Assembly: GCF_020085105.1 (NCBI RefSeq)
Contig: NC_058058.1
Coordinates: 3,868,214-3,932,213, forward strand
DNA from: Siniperca chuatsi
Taxonomy: Eukaryota > Chordata > Actinopteri > Centrarchiformes > Sinipercidae
Reading direction: 5' to 3'
DNA length: 64,000 bases
The number at the start of each line of letters is the position of its first letter. Positions within the stretch are counted from its first letter, which is position 1. A program made the position numbers and the translations under genes. The notes beneath the pieces are model-generated. The model did no database searches. It saw only the letters and a program-made list of their open reading frames with translations, and had not been told where the DNA came from. This document shows positions 62,290-64,000 of the stretch, piece after piece.

Positions 62290-64000
62290 ACAGTAGGACC
62301 GTTTTGTCAAACAAAAGACATTTTGATTCAGAGTAGACTGTTATCTACTACTGCTAAGTCCTAGTCCTCTCTGAAGAGAATAAACACGTTGAAGGTTGAA
62401 GGCTGTTTCACTCCTTCCAAAATCTGCCGTCATCAGAAATTCTGAAAGCCTGAGCCTTTTTGTCTGGATGAACAGCTTCCAGCAACTGTTTTCTGTCCAA
62501 CAGATCTCCCTCCAAATCCGACCCAGTGGCTGACAATGGGCACAGCAGCATGGAGGTTGTCTGAGGCTGCATGTCGTCTTCACTGCTGCTTCTCTCTTGT
62601 TTATGATAATTGTACTGACGTAGTGAAGTGCAGCTGGAGTTGGACACTGCAAAACAGGGTGTCAGGTGTTGGTCACCATCACATGAAGACAGGGTTTCAT
62701 TCAACATCAAAACATCTTTTTGTGTTTTTAAAAAAGAGATACAGGCATGCATAAAACCTACTGTAAAAAAGCACAAGGTCATACAGCGAAGCAAAGTGGG
62801 ACTGGTTGTTCTCACTGAGGGTCTAATAGCAACTGTTACAGGCGAGAAGTTGTGAATCTCTTTGGCACTTAGAGCATTACAAAAAAATTAGGGTTTCTGT
62901 TCTTTGCCTGTGTTGATTGTTCACAGTTTCTCCATTTATTTACACGTCTTTTTGTCAAATTCAGTGAATATATCTCCTCACAGTTCGCTAGCTGTCCGTT
63001 CTGTGTGTACGCTGAAAAAAACACTCTGGTGTTGGTACACAGCCCTGGCTCTGTAAATGGGAAACAAACAAAGTGGCTCAGACTGAGCCACACAACACTT
63101 CAGCTTACTTTCTAGTTTCCCAAGATATGCTGTTGTGATGTTAGCTATAGCAGCAGGAGAGTTGTGAGCGTCGCTGTCTGGAGCTGCTGTGCTCGCTCTG
63201 GGAAACCGTCTCGTCCTCTCTGGCTGTTAGCTTCGCTTCACTGTAGCGACAGTTTGACTTACCCACAACCTAGCTAACGTTAGTTACATTACTTGCTGTG
63301 TCGTATTTGTCATGGTACACCACCTTTAAAGATATGAGCATAATTGATTAAGACAGCTACATTTCTACTTGAAGCTGTTCAAACAATATTTTTACATTAA
63401 CAATTGATTAAAAAATTTGTAATGGGAAAGGTGTCACTTGTAGTGATAAACTCACAGAGAGTTAACACCTGTCCCGACTGATTTGGCGTCTTTAAGTTCA
63501 TTGTTTTGGTTTTAAAACTTTACTGTTTCGGTTCACTCTCACAGCTCTCATTGTTACCTCATCGTTAGCTGGTTGCAAACATCCTCCATATCAACATTGT
63601 AAGATGAAAATATGTCAGTTTTGTGTTTACAGCTTGTTACGTGACCAAAAAAATCAAATAATAGAATTTTAAATCTTCTGATGGATGCAAAGCAAACTTT
63701 AGAGGCGGCAAAATTAGACATAAAATAAATTCAAAGACGTGAGTGGACGCCAAATCCACCCTGAGGCTTCAAAGTGAGGCACTGAAATTGATTGACATTT
63801 CAATTTGTAATAGTCACACTTGAGTTCCCTCTTCTGTGGCGTGAGACAGTGCCTGAAAGCATGCGAGTTGGGAACCCTGGTTGGAGGCTGAGACTCAACA
63901 CCACTCACACACGATCAGTTTGTGCCAGCTGCCTTACATCTGTACAGTGTACAGTACACTGGCTGTTTGTACTTCTTCACAAGCTGTTTGTCTTGTTCAC

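Larger units (their letters stand above)
56047..64000 (+). other. Putative fam131b intron 1 (continues past the window)
   Basis: Eight kilobases without a recognised coding exon. Holds several microsatellites, a SINE at 57278-57503, a hairpin-element arm at 62229-62289 and other repeat-like DNA (57530-57900, 59690-59850, 63120-63310). The 135-codon minus-strand frame at 62408-62815 is noted under findings. If the exon call at 56019 is wrong, this is intergenic. Confidence 0.4.

Noticed and set aside
56047..64000. Search for fam131b exon 2
   Set aside because: I looked for an acceptor followed by an NEVIAVDWKG-like coding segment on the plus strand and found none; the next exon probably lies beyond the window.

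Overview
This is nuclear DNA from a ray-finned (teleost) fish. It is AT-rich, has long introns and intergenic deserts with many CA/GT and TA microsatellites, and is littered with DNA-transposon relics of types I recognise from bony fish. These include hAT-like elements ending CAGTGGTGGAA, Tc1-like relics, TTAA-flanked fold-back elements, tRNA-type SINEs and a LINE tail.

Two genes can be reconstructed exon by exon, both on the minus strand. iffo1 (intermediate filament family orphan 1) has nine coding exons from 20950 down to 5578, about 637 codons. gapdh has a noncoding first exon and eleven coding exons from 32850 down to 23207, 334 codons, with all catalytic motifs intact. gapdh lies upstream of iffo1 in the same orientation, with about 2 kb between the gapdh poly(A) region and the iffo1 start. 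A third gene enters on the plus strand at 56019: a 28-nt first coding exon with an N-myristoylation/palmitoylation start (MGCIGSRTI) and a good splice donor, best matched to the long isoform of FAM131B. I found no further exon of it before the window ends.

Layout: 1-2120 is a cluster of hAT-like relics; 2121-5577 is the iffo1 3' flank and probable 3' UTR; 5578-20950 is iffo1, with introns holding a Kolobok-like transposon with a THAP-type coding relic, two fold-back elements, a Tc1 relic and a polypurine tract; 21010-22930 is the iffo1 promoter and repeats; 22936-33340 is gapdh, with a SINE in one intron; 33400-55600 is a desert of about 22 kb, with repeats and a few unexplained open or promoter-like blocks (37.2, 42.5 and 47.7 kb); 55.6-56.05 kb is the putative fam131b first exon; 56.05-64 kb is its putative first intron.

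The genes do not form a pathway: gapdh is glycolytic, iffo1 is a nuclear intermediate-filament-like protein, and fam131b is a poorly characterised lipid-anchored protein. I found no operon, CRISPR array, RNA gene or intact autonomous mobile element. The most distinctive signals are iffo1 exon 6, framed by UG repeats at its acceptor and CA repeats at its donor; the several TTAA-flanked transposons; and the unexplained blocks in the desert.
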